Of a stretch of DNA of 64,000 nt, positions 1-9,358 are shown piece after piece. A program made the position numbers and the translations under genes. This stretch comes from Uliginosibacterium aquaticum (GTDB lineage Bacteria; Pseudomonadota; Gammaproteobacteria; Burkholderiales; Rhodocyclaceae), in contig NZ_JABCSC020000001.1 in NCBI RefSeq assembly GCF_012972705.2, forward strand, positions 62,001 to 126,000, written 5' to 3'. The notes beneath the pieces are model-generated. The model saw only the letters and a program-made list of their open reading frames with translations, was not told where the DNA came from and searched no databases. Each line of letters begins with the position of its first letter. Within the stretch, counting starts at the first letter, position 1.

Positions 1-1173
1 ATCCGGATCCCACACCGGCGCCTGATCGGCCCGGATCTGCACGCCGTACAGGCGCTCGACCACCCCGAACAAGCCAGCCAGCACCTTGGGTTCCTGGAAG
101 TACTGTTTCACTTCCTGATCGGAATAGCTGTAGCGCGCCTGGCGCAGTTTTTCAGAGGCGAAACCCACATCCCAGGGCTCCAGCGTGCTGAGGCCCAGCT
201 CGCTGGCGGCGAAGGCGCGCAATTCCATCATGTCACGCTCTGCGAAAGGCTTGGCCTTGGTGCCCAGATCGCGCAGGAAGGCCAGAACCTGTTCCGGTGA
301 CTCGGCCATCTTGGGTACCAGCGAGACTTCGGCATAGCTCTGGTAGCCGAGCATGCCGGCCGCTTCGCGCCGCAGGGCGACGATGCGGGCGATGTTCGGC
401 GCATTGTCCCATTCCGGATGGCCCAGTTCGGCCGAGAACTCCGAGGCGCGGGTGGCCGAGGCGCGGTACATGGCTTCGCGCAGGCTGCGGTCTTCGGCGT
501 ACTGCATCACCGGCAGATAGGAAGGCATGCGCAGCGTGAACAGCCAGCCCGGCTTGGCTGCAGCTTCGGCCTCGTTGCGCGCTGCGGCGATCACGTCGGC
601 CGGCAGGCCGGCCAGGCGGCTTTCGTCGGTGACATGCTCGGTGTAGGCATTGGTGGCATCCAGCACGTTCTCGGAGAACTTCGCGGCCAGCGCGGCGAGC
701 TCTTCCTGGATCGCCTGGAAGCGCGGCTTCTGGTCTTCGGGCAGCTCGGCACCGGAGAGGCGGAAATCACGAATCTCATTCTCGATGATGCGTTGGCGCA
801 CGCTGCTCAGGCGGGCGAACTCTGACGAAGCGCGCAGGGCCTTGTACTTGGCGAAGAGGGCGAGGTTCTGCCCGAGCTCGGAGTAGTAGCGCGTTACTTC
901 CGGCAGCAGGGCGTTGTAGGCATCGCGCCAGGGCGGCACGTCGAGCACGCTGTGGAGATGGCCAACGATGCCCCAGGCGCGCGACAGGCGCTCGCCGGCA
1001 TCCACCATCGGGGCTACGAAGGCATCCCAGGTGGCCGGCACTTCAGGCGCGGTCTGGCGCGCGATGAGTGCGCGGCCTGCTTCCAGCAGCTCACGGATGG
1101 CCGGGCCGACCTCTTCCGGGGTGACGGCATCGAAACGGGGCAGGGAGGAGAAATCGAGCAGGGGCGAGGTCAT
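1..1173 (-). CDS. prlC: Oligopeptidase A (M3 metallopeptidase), partial
   Basis: This is the N-terminal 391 residues of a cytosolic zinc oligopeptidase of the M3 (thimet/PrlC) family, which finishes degradation of short peptides such as cleaved signal peptides. The reading frame is open to the left edge, so the HExxH zinc site near the C terminus lies outside the window. What is visible is the helical M3 N-terminal region, with stretches such as WGIVGHLHSV and MPSYLPVMQYA that fit PrlC. The ATG at 1173 was chosen because the M3-like sequence MTSPLLDFSSLP begins there. It is divergent from the HDOD gene, with a 92-bp gap holding both promoters. The family assignment is from recalled similarity. 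Confidence 0.9.
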   Translation of the reverse strand, partial: MTSPLLDFSSLPRFDAVTPEEVGPAIRELLEAGRALIARQTAPEVPATWDAFVAPMVDAGERLSRAWGIVGHLHSVLDVPPWRDAYNALLPEVTRYYSELGQNLALFAKYKALRASSEFARLSSVRQRIIENEIRDFRLSGAELPEDQKPRFQAIQEELAALAAKFSENVLDATNAYTEHVTDESRLAGLPADVIAAARNEAEAAAKPGWLFTLRMPSYLPVMQYAEDRSLREAMYRASATRASEFSAELGHPEWDNAPNIARIVALRREAAGMLGYQSYAEVSLVPKMAESPEQVLAFLRDLGTKAKPFAERDMMELRAFAASELGLSTLEPWDVGFASEKLRQARYSYSDQEVKQYFQEPKVLAGLFGVVERLYGVQIRADQAPVWDPD

Positions 1174-1265
1174 TTTTCGAGTCCTGGAGGCAAATACTGA
1201 AGTTCAGGTGCCATTCTGCCGTCAATAAGGCAGAGCGGCAAAAATCGGCGCGAGAGGGCTGGACT

Positions 1266-2123
1266 ATGGCGGAAACAGGCGATCGGCGGGCGGCTTTCAG
1301 TGCCGCCATCGAAAAGGAATTGAAGAGCGGTGAACTGGTCTTCCCGACCAGCATGCAAGCCACGATGAAGATCCGGCGCGCGCTGGATGATCAGAATTCG
1401 AGCCTCACGTCGGTGTCCCGGGTGATCAGCCTGGAGCCGCTGCTCTCGGTGAAGCTGCTGCGCATGGCCAACTCGGCCTTCTTCAACCCGGCCGGGGTGG
1501 AGGTGACGGATGTGCAGCGCGCGCTGATGCGGGTGGGGGTGAATAATGCCCGTACCCTGGCACTGGCCGTGATCGGCGATCAGCTGGCCACGGCTCAGGA
1601 GTTTGCGCCGGTGTGGCGCCTGGCTGACCAGTTGTGGCGGCATTCGCTGGACGTGGCCTCGCTGTCCTATGCGATTGCCATCCAGCTCGACAGCACGGTG
1701 CCGGATACCGCGCTGCTGGCAGGCATGGTGCATGACATCGGCCAGTTCTACCTGCTGGCGCGGGCTCATGAATTCCCCGAGCTGCTCGAAGAGCAGAGCG
1801 AGCTGGCCGAGTTCATCCTGTACTGGGATCGGCGCGTGAGCCAGGCCGTGCTGCAGTCGCTCGGTACGCCGGAAACCATCACCGACGCGCTTGACGCGCA
1901 GGAGGAGTGCAGTGGCAGCTGGCCGCCGCGCAAGCTTTCGGACATCCTGTTTCTCGCCAACTCGGCCGCTGGTACGCCGAATCCTTTCTCCACCGTGTCG
2001 CTCGAAGAGCAGATCGCCCGTCGCCAGGCAGCTTTCGCCGGTGCCGATCACGAACTGGTGAACCGCCTGCTTGATGAAGCGCGCATCCGGCGCGCTGCCG
2101 CCATGGCGATGCTGACGGCCTGA
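1266..2123 (+). CDS. HDOD domain signalling protein
   Basis: This 285-residue cytosolic protein consists almost entirely of an HDOD domain (about residues 25-225), a degenerate relative of HD phosphohydrolases found in bacterial signalling proteins. Typical pieces are the LVFPTSMQAT entry segment, SVKLLRMANSAFF, and the GMVHDIGQFY segment in which an HD pair is retained. No GGDEF, EAL or receiver domain is attached, so it would act as a stand-alone adaptor. The ATG at 1266 has a GAGAGG ribosome-binding site about 7 bases upstream. HDOD proteins are often linked to c-di-GMP or stress signalling, but its partner cannot be read from this context. Confidence 0.85.
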   Translation: MAETGDRRAAFSAAIEKELKSGELVFPTSMQATMKIRRALDDQNSSLTSVSRVISLEPLLSVKLLRMANSAFFNPAGVEVTDVQRALMRVGVNNARTLALAVIGDQLATAQEFAPVWRLADQLWRHSLDVASLSYAIAIQLDSTVPDTALLAGMVHDIGQFYLLARAHEFPELLEEQSELAEFILYWDRRVSQAVLQSLGTPETITDALDAQEECSGSWPPRKLSDILFLANSAAGTPNPFSTVSLEEQIARRQAAFAGADHELVNRLLDEARIRRAAAMAMLTA

Positions 2124-2126
2124 CGA

Positions 2127-2230
2127 GCTCCGGCCCGCAAGCGAAGCGATACTTTGTCAACTTCGCCTTGCCGTGCTTCAGCACTGTCTGCGGCTCGTTT
2201 TCGCGTCTCGCTTCGCTTGCAATCCGGAGC
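2127..2230. repeat. Long inverted repeat between convergent genes
   Basis: Two 22-base arms, 2127-2148 and 2209-2230, are inverted copies of each other with 19 of 22 positions matching; both contain GCAAGCGAAGCG or its complement. They enclose about 60 bases. The element fills the gap between the HDOD gene and the convergent lipoprotein gene, so it may act as a bidirectional transcription stop or be an extragenic palindrome. It has no T-tract. Confidence 0.6.
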
Positions 2231-2243
2231 GTGTAGTGGGGTT

Positions 2244-3230
2244 TCAGGGGCGGGCGGACACCAGGCGTGCATCGCCATAGACCCGCGCCAGCAGTTGCTG
2301 GAAAGCCGGGCGCTGTGCCGCCGGAGTCGGGTGGATCACGCCTTCGGCCTGCAGGGCGGTGATCAGCTTGAGTGGAGCCACCTCGCGGTCGCCGATGATT
2401 TCGACGTGACCGGCCTGCAACTCCACGCGCTTGACGCGCGGATCCTGCTCTACCGCCACCTGGCGTTGTTCGGCCAGCTCGAAAATCTCGTCACTCTCCA
2501 CGCAGCGGCTACCTTCAAAGCGTCGGCAGGTATTGCGCTCGTCGGTGTCGATCTTCAGATGGCGGCTTACCTGCGGAGCCAGTCCGCCGGGCTCGCGGAT
2601 GAAACGCGAGGAATAGGTAATGTCGGCCCACTTGGCGCCGGTGACCATGTGACACGACACGGGCATGAAGCCGAGCGTCGCCACGCGCAGCCAGCCGATA
2701 CCGCAGGGCGCTGCGGCTTTGATGCCGGCAAAGGGCCCGGATACGGTGACCAGTTCCTTCGGTACACCAACTGGCAGGGTTTCCTTGAGCGGCAGATCGC
2801 TGAGCGCCCGGCGCGTGATCAGTGCGCCCTGGCTGTGGCCGATCACCGTGATCCGGGGCGTCTTTCCCTGTTCATCGAGCTGACGCAGGGCACGCCGCAG
2901 GGCGCTGGCGCTGTCGTTCAGAGCGGCACGATCGTCGTAGGTGAAGCAGGCACTTTGCTGGCCGTGGAAGGCCAGCACCTGGGCCAGCGAGCGGAATTCC
3001 CCGCTGGAGCCGAAGCAGCCGTGCACCATGATGTTCAAGGGCTCACCGCTGCGCAGGTGCAGGCTGCGTTCCGGGTTGTCGGTGCAGGGGCCGAGGCCGG
3101 GGATGTCCAGCGCCAGATCTGCTGTCGGCAGACGGCCCGGCTCGATGCTGAGTGCAGGCCTGGGAGGCGTGGGGGCTGCACAGCCGGCAAGTACAAGCAG
3201 CAGGGTCAGTAGGGCAGCAGGGCAGCGCAT
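2244..3230 (-). CDS. Lipoprotein with alpha/beta-hydrolase (lipase-like) fold
   Basis: This 328-residue protein starts with a lipoprotein signal peptide (LLLVLAGCA, lipobox cysteine at residue 17), so it is probably anchored in the outer membrane or periplasm. It then carries an alpha/beta-hydrolase core. The oxyanion region NIMVHGCFGSSGEF comes first, followed by the nucleophile elbow GHSQG in the segment ITVIGHSQGALITRRAL. The layout resembles secreted serine lipases or esterases, but the acid and histidine members of the triad cannot be assigned with certainty. Substrate is unknown. It is followed on the same strand by no close partner; two small lipoprotein genes lie upstream on the same strand. 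Confidence 0.75.
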   Translation of the reverse strand: MRCPAALLTLLLVLAGCAAPTPPRPALSIEPGRLPTADLALDIPGLGPCTDNPERSLHLRSGEPLNIMVHGCFGSSGEFRSLAQVLAFHGQQSACFTYDDRAALNDSASALRRALRQLDEQGKTPRITVIGHSQGALITRRALSDLPLKETLPVGVPKELVTVSGPFAGIKAAAPCGIGWLRVATLGFMPVSCHMVTGAKWADITYSSRFIREPGGLAPQVSRHLKIDTDERNTCRRFEGSRCVESDEIFELAEQRQVAVEQDPRVKRVELQAGHVEIIGDREVAPLKLITALQAEGVIHPTPAAQRPAFQQLLARVYGDARLVSARP

Positions 3231-3293
3231 GGGCAGGGGCTCCGGCAGCAGCGGGCGGGAGCAAGTATTCTGCCCGATTTGTGCCTGCCGGAA

Positions 3294-3764
3294 TCAGGGA
3301 GTGGCCGCTTGGCCGCTCTGAGCTGCTGGCGTTTGTTTCTTTGGACTACGGGTGCTGCGTGATGCTGGCTTGTCCATGTCGACGCTGGCCGCTGTTGCTG
3401 CAATCGGCTCACCCACCTGAACGCAGGCCTCCTCGATGTCCCAGCCCTTGCTCTTGCCGATCCGGCTGAGGGTTTCGCTGCAGGCCGTGAGTGTGCGCCC
3501 GGTGACCGGGATCGAGAGCTTCCAGAAATCGTTGCGGACCTTGCCGGCAAATGGCAGCTTGATGGACTCCGCCGTGCAGCGCACGGGTTGGTTGCCGAAA
3601 ATGCCGATCAGATATTCGCAATGTTCCTTGTCCGGCAGGGTCAGTTCATTCAGTGGCGCATCGGTCGGTCCGACCTGCAGGTACGGGCCGTCGGCACGCA
3701 GGATCTTGGCGCCACAGGCGGCGAGCGTGAGGCATAGCAGCGCGAGTGAAAGATAGTGGCGCAT
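3294..3764 (-). CDS. Small lipoprotein, paralogue of the upstream gene
   Basis: This 156-residue protein has a signal peptide ending in LTLAACG, so it is a predicted lipoprotein of unknown function. After the lipobox it shares a pattern with the protein encoded just upstream (3776-4141). Both have G-x-[YF]-L-Q-[VI]-G-P-x-D-A, a Glu-rich stretch with a Cys, an R-C motif, and an A-C-[SE] near the C-terminal part. It differs by a basic, Ser/Lys-rich tail of about 35 residues. The ATG at 3764 was preferred over one at 3791 because the signal peptide begins there and the upstream gene stops 11 bases before it. The pair is probably co-transcribed. Confidence 0.7.
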   Translation of the reverse strand: MRHYLSLALLCLTLAACGAKILRADGPYLQVGPTDAPLNELTLPDKEHCEYLIGIFGNQPVRCTAESIKLPFAGKVRNDFWKLSIPVTGRTLTACSETLSRIGKSKGWDIEEACVQVGEPIAATAASVDMDKPASRSTRSPKKQTPAAQSGQAATP

Positions 3765-3775
3765 TGGGTGTCCGA

Positions 3776-4141
3776 TCAGAGTTTGTGGCATTCAGACAAG
3801 ACCTTGCCGTTGCCCTTGGCTTCGGACTTCAAGCTACCCGCGTGCGCTTTTTCGCATGCCTCCATGGTGCGTGCGGAAATGACCAGTGGCTCGAACAGCG
3901 GCGGCTTGCTGTCAAACCCGTAAGCCAGATTTGCACTGCTGGCTGCGCAGCGGCTGATCTTGCGTTGGCGGTAAGGCATCTCTTTCAAGACCATCTCGCA
4001 GGTGCCACGGGTTTCGAACGGGATTTCTGAAAATGCGGCGTCCGCTGGCCCGATCTGCAGGAAGCGCCCTTCAACGATCAGTGGTGTGGAGGCGCAGGCC
4101 GCCAATATCAGGCAAACCGTTGCCAGTGCGATGTGTTTCAT
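3776..4141 (-). CDS. Small lipoprotein, first of a tandem paralogous pair
   Basis: This 121-residue predicted lipoprotein has a signal peptide ending LILAACA and a mature part containing GRFLQIGPADA and four scattered cysteines that could form disulphides. It is a shorter paralogue of the next gene on the same strand, suggesting a local duplication. No known domain is recognised. It is probably the first gene of a two-gene unit, as the downstream start lies 11 bases after its stop. Confidence 0.7.
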   Translation of the reverse strand: MKHIALATVCLILAACASTPLIVEGRFLQIGPADAAFSEIPFETRGTCEMVLKEMPYRQRKISRCAASSANLAYGFDSKPPLFEPLVISARTMEACEKAHAGSLKSEAKGNGKVLSECHKL

Positions 4142-4235
4142 GGATATCCCCGGAGTGTTTTTGTGCGAACGATTGTAGCAAGGCCGCTGGGGGTGTCCAT
4201 GCGTGGCCGTATGCTCAGGCGCCGTAGACGTGACA

Positions 4236-4256
4236 AGGGCCGCACAGGGCGGCCCT
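4236..4256 (-). terminator. GC-rich hairpin downstream of purC
   Basis: An 8-bp perfect stem (4236-4243 with 4249-4256, arm AGGGCCGC) with a 5-base loop lies just after the purC stop on the minus strand. No T-tract follows, so it is at best a weak or Rho-assisted terminator. Confidence 0.35.
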
Positions 4257-4279
4257 CGGGGGATGAGCCAGTCGCAGGC

Positions 4280-5176
4280 TCAGTCGGCGAGTTGCTTGCC
4301 GGTGAGGCGCTCGTAGGCTTCCACGTACTTGGCGCTGGTCTTCTCGATCACGTCAGCCGGCAGGCGCGGGCCCGGGGCGGTCTTGTTCCAGTCCAGCGTC
4401 TCGAGATAGTCGCGCACATACTGCTTGTCATAGGACGGCGGTGAGATGCCTTCCGCGTAGCTGTCGGCGGGCCAGAAGCGCGAGGAGTCCGGCGTCAGGG
4501 CCTCATCGATCAGGTGCAGGGTGCCAGCAGCATCCACGCCGAACTCGAACTTGGTGTCCGCAATGATGATGCCGCGGCTGGCTGCGTAATCACGTGCTTC
4601 CGAATAAAGCTGGATCGCTGCATCGCGGGCGCGTGCGGACAGGTCTTCACCCATCAGTTCGACGCATTTGGCGAAATCGATGTTCTCGTCGTGCGTGCCC
4701 ATCTCGGCCTTGGTCGAGGGCGTGAACAGCGGCTGTGCCAGCTTGGCAGCTTGTTTGAGGCCGACCGGCAGGGTGTGACCACAGACCTGGCCGGTGGCGA
4801 GGTAATCCTTCCAGCCACCGCCGATGATGTAGCCGCGCACCACGGCTTCGATCGGCAGGGGCTTCAGGCGCTTCACGACCAGCGCGCGGCCGCGCACCTG
4901 ATCGCGTTCGCTGGCGGCCACTACGTCTTCCGGAGCGATGCCGGTGAGCTGGCCGGGCAGGATGTGGGCCAGCTTGTCGAACCAGAACAGGGCCGTCTGG
5001 GTGAGCACCTGGCCCTTGCGCGGAATCGGATCCGGCAGGATCACGTCGAAGGCCGACAGGCGATCCGAGGTGACGATCAGCAGCTTGTCCTCATCGACGG
5101 CGTAGATGTCGCGCACCTTACCGCGGGCGAGCAGCGGCAGGCTGTTGATCGAGGATTCGTAGAGGGGCTGGCTCAT
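4280..5176 (-). CDS. purC: Phosphoribosylaminoimidazole-succinocarboxamide synthase
   Basis: This is SAICAR synthetase, the cytosolic enzyme that joins aspartate to CAIR with ATP in purine biosynthesis. The glycine-rich start [11 protein letters not shown] (about residues 15-25), the [16 protein letters not shown] segment and the later [10 protein letters not shown] segment are hallmarks of the family. At 298 residues it belongs to the longer PurC form common in betaproteobacteria, not the roughly 240-residue enterobacterial form. ATG at 5176 fits the family start. The iron protein gene yggX lies 90 bp upstream on the same strand. Confidence 0.95.
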   Translation of the reverse strand: MSQPLYESSINSLPLLARGKVRDIYAVDEDKLLIVTSDRLSAFDVILPDPIPRKGQVLTQTALFWFDKLAHILPGQLTGIAPEDVVAASERDQVRGRALVVKRLKPLPIEAVVRGYIIGGGWKDYLATGQVCGHTLPVGLKQAAKLAQPLFTPSTKAEMGTHDENIDFAKCVELMGEDLSARARDAAIQLYSEARDYAASRGIIIADTKFEFGVDAAGTLHLIDEALTPDSSRFWPADSYAEGISPPSYDKQYVRDYLETLDWNKTAPGPRLPADVIEKTSAKYVEAYERLTGKQLAD

Positions 5177-5266
5177 GGCGGGAAACCGTGGAAAGAAATG
5201 AAGGGAAGCGGAAACGGGCGGCGGGCACCGGAAGCTGTCCGGTGCCTTGCGCGGGGCTTTGGCCGC

Positions 5267-5539
5267 TTACTGGGCGGGCGGAACGAAGCCGGTGGCGGCA
5301 TCCGCGCCACCGCCGAAGAAATGGCGATCCATCTGTTCGGCGAGATATTTGCGGGCCTTCGGGTCCATCAGGTTGAGGCGGTTTTCGTTGATCAGCATGG
5401 TTTGATGCTTGATCCACTGCTGCCAGGCCTCTTTCGAGACGTTTTCCCAGATTTTCTTGCCCAGTTCGCCGGGAACGGGCGGGAAGTCGAGGCCTTCGGC
5501 CTCGGTGCCGAGCTTGATGCACTTGACCATGCGTGCCAT
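5267..5539 (-). CDS. yggX: Fe(2+)-trafficking protein YggX
   Basis: This 90-residue protein is the small cytosolic YggX family member implicated in protecting iron-sulphur clusters from oxidative damage. The N-terminal Cys7 and the blocks [24 protein letters not shown] and [11 protein letters not shown] match the family closely. The ATG at 5539 (MARMVKC) was chosen over longer forms because it aligns the conserved cysteine at position 7 as in E. coli YggX. Confidence 0.93.
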   Translation of the reverse strand: MARMVKCIKLGTEAEGLDFPPVPGELGKKIWENVSKEAWQQWIKHQTMLINENRLNLMDPKARKYLAEQMDRHFFGGGADAATGFVPPAQ

Positions 5540-5605
5540 GACGGGATTCCTGTGTTGCGTTGGGGGAGGCGCAATTGTAGTGGAAAGCTGCGGCAAGGCG
5601 AATCT

Positions 5606-7621
5606 TCAGCGCCCCCGGCGCAGATGCCCGCCGCGCGATGGCCCGCTGCTGCGCCGCGGGCCCGGCTTTGAGCCAAAGCGATCATCCCGCGCCGCGGCCC
5701 GCTGATGGCTCTGGTGCTGGGTGGCAAGCATGCGGTCGACGCGCTCCGAAGTCTCGCGGGCAATTTCGACGGCTGCTTCGGCATCCGGAAAGTAATCCGG
5801 CAGGCGATAGCCCAGCCAGGCATAGGCTGAATATTTCTTGCAGGCGTCTTCGGCGGCCTGCAGCGGGAAGCGCGCGCGTTCGAAGGCTTCGAGGTCTTCG
5901 CTCAGGTAGTTGGGGCGCTGCCGGGCGACATTGCGCGCCCAGTTCTGCCAGGCGTCGTTGAGCATGGGCACGCGGCTGGAGATCGGCACCAGCGAGAAAG
6001 TAAAGCGCTGTGCCAGTGGCAGGCGCAGCTGATCCAGCCACAATGCGCGGTTGATCTGTTCCTCCAGATTGCCGGGCAGGAAGAAGTCGTCCGAGAGGTC
6101 GATGTTGCGCGAGAACAGTTCGAGCAGTTTGGCCAGTGACTTTTCGCCGGTGGCGCGGGTGATGGCTTCGAGCTGCTGCAGCGAAGGCGTGACGTAGAAA
6201 CCCCGCCGCGGCAGGGCGCTGGCGTGGGTCTTCATCAGGCGTGCGATCAGGCGGTGGGTGTGATCGTCGAAGCCGGCAATATGGCCTGCTTCGTGAATGC
6301 CGTAGCGCCCGGCGCGGCCGGCGATCTGGTGGGTGAGCCAGGCCGGCAGGAGATCTTCGGAAATGCCGTCGTACTTCTTGGCGGTGCTGAACACCACGCG
6401 CCGGATCGGCAGATTCAGGCCCATGCCGATGGCGTCAGTGGCCACCACCACATCGGCCTCGCCATCTCGGAAGCGCTGTGCCTGGGCGCGGCGCACTTCA
6501 GGCGAGAGATTGCCGTAGATCGTGGCGACCTTGAGCCCGGCTTTTGTGATGCTGGCTGCCCACTCCAGCACCTCGCGGCGCGAGAAGGCGATCAGCGCGT
6601 CGCCGCGCTGCAGTTTGCCGACGCTGCCGACACACTGGGCTTCCATCTCCAGTGGCGACTTGCGCTGCAGGGTGATGACTTCCAGCGGGCAGGCGAGGCG
6701 CTGAGCGAGCGCTTCGATGGCCGGGCGCGCGGCGAGCGAGCCGAGCAGGTACACGGTTTTCGCCGGCACGCCGCAGACCGCAGCGGTCCACGCCGAGCCG
6801 CGCTCCAGATCTTCGAGCATCTGGATTTCGTCAATGATGGCGATCTCCACCGCGCGCGTGGCGTCCATCATTTCGATGGTGCTGGCGACATGGGTAGCGC
6901 CTTCGGTGAGGCGGCGCTCTTCACCGGTGACGAGGCTCACCGCCACATCCCGGTCCACCAGACGTTCGTAGTTCTCGAGCGCCAACAGGCGCAGCGGCGC
7001 GAGGTAGACGCCGCTTGCGGCAGCCGCCAGCGCTTCCATGGCCTGGTGTGTTTTGCCCGAGTTGGTCGGGCCAAGAATGGCGATGAAGCGGCGGCGCATG
7101 CCGGCGGCCAGCTCGAAGGACTCCGGGTAGCGGGCGAGGCGTACCGAGTGCAGCGCAGCTTCGGCCTGGCTGTGTTCCTGCTGCTGATAGAGTGCTTCGG
7201 CGAGGCGGTCTTCCACCACCTGAAAGCGCCGGCTGGCCAGCTCGCGGCCGGTCTGCAGGGCGCCCAGAAAAGGGGCCGCATCCAGCCCGGCCTGGCGTGC
7301 GCGACGCTCGATGCCGGCCACGAAGCGCTCGATCTCGACCTGCAACTCGGCCAGGGTGTCGGCATTCAGGCGCTCCTGTACAAGGGCCAGACGCTGCACC
7401 GCGTGCAGCTTGCGCCACTTCATCACCCGCGCCAGTGAGCCGCGATCCGGCACCAGGCGGAAGGGCACGCCGGCCGCTTCGCCCGTCACCTCGATGGCGA
7501 TGGCGTCATTGCCGTGAATCAGGCGGGCATTGAATCGGGCGAGGTAGGCCTCGATGGCGTCGTCAGAGGCGGCGAGTTCGAGCTCTTCGGCAGCGTCGGG
7601 AAGGGGAGCGGTATGTGGCAA
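5606..7621 (-). CDS. SUV3-like DExH RNA helicase
   Basis: This 671-residue protein is a superfamily 2 helicase resembling the mitochondrial SUV3 RNA helicase. A helical N-terminal region (1-175) precedes the core with Walker A GPTNSGKT (184-191), the motif II variant DEIQ (264-267), TIYGNLSP, ATDAIGMGLN and the motif VI region HQIAGRAGRYG. A SUV3-type C-terminal region follows, then a roughly 35-residue arginine- and glycine-rich tail likely to bind RNA. In mitochondria SUV3 works with a 3'-5' exoribonuclease; the bacterial role is not settled. No ATG precedes the domain; the frame starts at a TTG at 7621, which is uncertain and has no clear ribosome-binding site. It is divergent from the next gene. 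Confidence 0.85.
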   Translation of the reverse strand: MPHTAPLPDAAEELELAASDDAIEAYLARFNARLIHGNDAIAIEVTGEAAGVPFRLVPDRGSLARVMKWRKLHAVQRLALVQERLNADTLAELQVEIERFVAGIERRARQAGLDAAPFLGALQTGRELASRRFQVVEDRLAEALYQQQEHSQAEAALHSVRLARYPESFELAAGMRRRFIAILGPTNSGKTHQAMEALAAAASGVYLAPLRLLALENYERLVDRDVAVSLVTGEERRLTEGATHVASTIEMMDATRAVEIAIIDEIQMLEDLERGSAWTAAVCGVPAKTVYLLGSLAARPAIEALAQRLACPLEVITLQRKSPLEMEAQCVGSVGKLQRGDALIAFSRREVLEWAASITKAGLKVATIYGNLSPEVRRAQAQRFRDGEADVVVATDAIGMGLNLPIRRVVFSTAKKYDGISEDLLPAWLTHQIAGRAGRYGIHEAGHIAGFDDHTHRLIARLMKTHASALPRRGFYVTPSLQQLEAITRATGEKSLAKLLELFSRNIDLSDDFFLPGNLEEQINRALWLDQLRLPLAQRFTFSLVPISSRVPMLNDAWQNWARNVARQRPNYLSEDLEAFERARFPLQAAEDACKKYSAYAWLGYRLPDYFPDAEAAVEIARETSERVDRMLATQHQSHQRAAARDDRFGSKPGPRRSSGPSRGGHLRRGR

Positions 7622-7754
7622 GGTGATGATCTGTAGGGACGAGGCTTGAGGCCGATCTTAGCTGGACCTTGGTGCAGGTGAGGGCTTATTGCGCGAGACG
7701 GCTGCGGCCTGATGGCACAATGCGGCTGCCAAGCACGTGTTGTCGGGAGATCGC

Positions 7755-8117
7755 ATGTATAGAATTCTTCGCTCCGCTCTTCTTGCGGCACTGACCACCA
7801 GCGTGCTGGCGGCTTGTGTTTATTACGAATCGCCCCCTGGCCCTGGCCAGCTTTCGGCTTCGCCAAGCAACTTCGAGCGGGCCTGGTACGGTGCGCTGGC
7901 TGCGGCTCAGGATGCCGGCATCACCCTGAGCAGTCAGGATCAGGCCAGCGGCGTGATCCGCGGCACGCGCGAGGGGATTGCGGTGACGATACAGGTGTGG
8001 CGCCAGGCCGACGGCAGTGTGCGCGTGCAGTTCGACGCCAAGGGGCCGGTGGAACGCGATCCGGATCTGAGTCAGCGCTTCTCGCAGGCATACGACCGGC
8101 GTACCGGGCGCTACTGA
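7755..8117 (+). CDS. Small lipoprotein of unknown function
   Basis: This 120-residue protein has a signal peptide ending SVLAACV, predicting a lipoprotein. The mature domain, with the pattern of a first alpha-helix (FERAWYGALAAAQDAGI) and beta-strands (GVIRGTREGIAVTIQVWRQADGSVRVQF), resembles small DUF3568/DUF4156-like periplasmic lipoproteins, but the assignment is tentative. GGGAGA at 7745-7750 is a good ribosome-binding site for the ATG at 7755. It is followed by a strong hairpin facing fba. Confidence 0.7.
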   Translation: MYRILRSALLAALTTSVLAACVYYESPPGPGQLSASPSNFERAWYGALAAAQDAGITLSSQDQASGVIRGTREGIAVTIQVWRQADGSVRVQFDAKGPVERDPDLSQRFSQAYDRRTGRY

Positions 8118-8130
8118 GTCCTTGAAAAGA

Positions 8131-8157
8131 ACAAGGCCTCCGCGCGGGAGGCCTTGT
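8131..8157. terminator. Bidirectional hairpin between lipoprotein gene and fba
   Basis: An 11-bp perfect stem (8131-8141 with 8147-8157, arm ACAAGGCCTCC) and a 5-base loop sit between two convergent genes, 14 bp after one stop and 20 bp after the other. It fits a shared terminator although the flanking T-runs are short. Confidence 0.75.
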
Positions 8158-8176
8158 CAGTGCGGCAAGTACTTGC

Positions 8177-9241
8177 TTACTTGACCTGCTGGGCCAGTGC
8201 GCCGCTCTTGTAGGCCGCGGCGATCTTGTCCAGCGCGATCGGGCGGATCTTGCTGGCCTGACCGGCGCAACCGAAAGCTTCCATGCGTGCCTTGACGATG
8301 GCCTGGGCGGCGGCACGGGCCGGCTTGAGGTAGTCGCGCGGGTCGAACTTGGAGGGGTTCTCGAACAGGTACTTGCGGACGGCGGCAGTCATGGCCAGGC
8401 GGATGTCGGTGTCGATGTTCACCTTGCGCACGCCGTACTTGATGCCCTGCACGATTTCCTCGACCGGCACGCCGTAGGTTTCGCCGATGTCACCGCCGAA
8501 CTGGCGGATGATGGCCAACAACTCTTGCGGCACCGAGGAAGAACCGTGCATCACCAGGTGGGTGTTGGGCAGGCGCTCGTGGATCTTCTTGATCAGGTCG
8601 ATGGCAAGGATGTCGCCAGTGGGCTTGCGGGTGAACTTGTAGGCGCCGTGGCTGGTGCCGATGGCAATCGCCAGCGCGTCACACTGGGTGCGCTTGACGA
8701 AGTCGACGGCCTGATCCGGATCGGTCAGCATGGCGCTGTGATCCAGCTTGCCTTCGGCGCCGATGCCGTCTTCTTCACCGGCCATGCCGGTTTCCAGCGA
8801 GCCGAGGCAGCCCAGTTCAGCCTCCACCGAAACGCCGATGGCGTGCGAGAACTTCACCACTTCGCGGCTGACTTCGACGTTGTATTCATAGGAGGACGGG
8901 GTCTTGCCGTCTTCCAGCAGGGAGCCGTCCATCATCACCGAGGAAAAGCCACTCTTGATCGCGGCCATACACACGGCCGGGCTCTGGCCGTGATCCTGGT
9001 GCATGACGACCGGGATGTGCGGATAGGCTTCGACGGCGGCGTCGATCAGGTGGCGCAGGAAAGCTTCACCGGCGTATTTGCGGGCGCCGGCCGAGGCCTG
9101 CATGATCACCGGGCTGTCTAGCTCATTGGCGGCTTCCATGATGGCGGTGACCTGTTCAAGGTTATTTACGTTGAACGCGGGCAGGCCGTAGCTGAATTCG
9201 GCTGCGTGGTCGAGCAGCTGGCGCATGGAAACGAGAGCCAT
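8177..9241 (-). CDS. fba: Fructose-bisphosphate aldolase, class II
   Basis: This zinc-dependent aldolase (354 residues) interconverts fructose 1,6-bisphosphate with two triose phosphates. It has the zinc-binding HQDHGQ motif, the GSLLEDG segment, a GTSHGAYKF block and the phosphate-binding [10 protein letters not shown] region, typical of the class IIB/CbbA form. It is the last gene of the carbon block tkt-gap-pgk-pyk-fba on the minus strand but is separated from pyk by a terminator, so it probably has its own promoter. The ATG at 9241 starts the conserved [15 protein letters not shown]. Confidence 0.96.
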   Translation of the reverse strand: MALVSMRQLLDHAAEFSYGLPAFNVNNLEQVTAIMEAANELDSPVIMQASAGARKYAGEAFLRHLIDAAVEAYPHIPVVMHQDHGQSPAVCMAAIKSGFSSVMMDGSLLEDGKTPSSYEYNVEVSREVVKFSHAIGVSVEAELGCLGSLETGMAGEEDGIGAEGKLDHSAMLTDPDQAVDFVKRTQCDALAIAIGTSHGAYKFTRKPTGDILAIDLIKKIHERLPNTHLVMHGSSSVPQELLAIIRQFGGDIGETYGVPVEEIVQGIKYGVRKVNIDTDIRLAMTAAVRKYLFENPSKFDPRDYLKPARAAAQAIVKARMEAFGCAGQASKIRPIALDKIAAAYKSGALAQQVK

Positions 9242-9358
9242 GATGGGAGTCCTCTGGGATTGTCGAAGTGTTCGTGATGACTGCTGGCAGCCACCCTGCA
9301 GGACGCGATTCTACCGTGCTGAACTTGTTATCGCATGTGCACAATTCCCGCCTCATGA

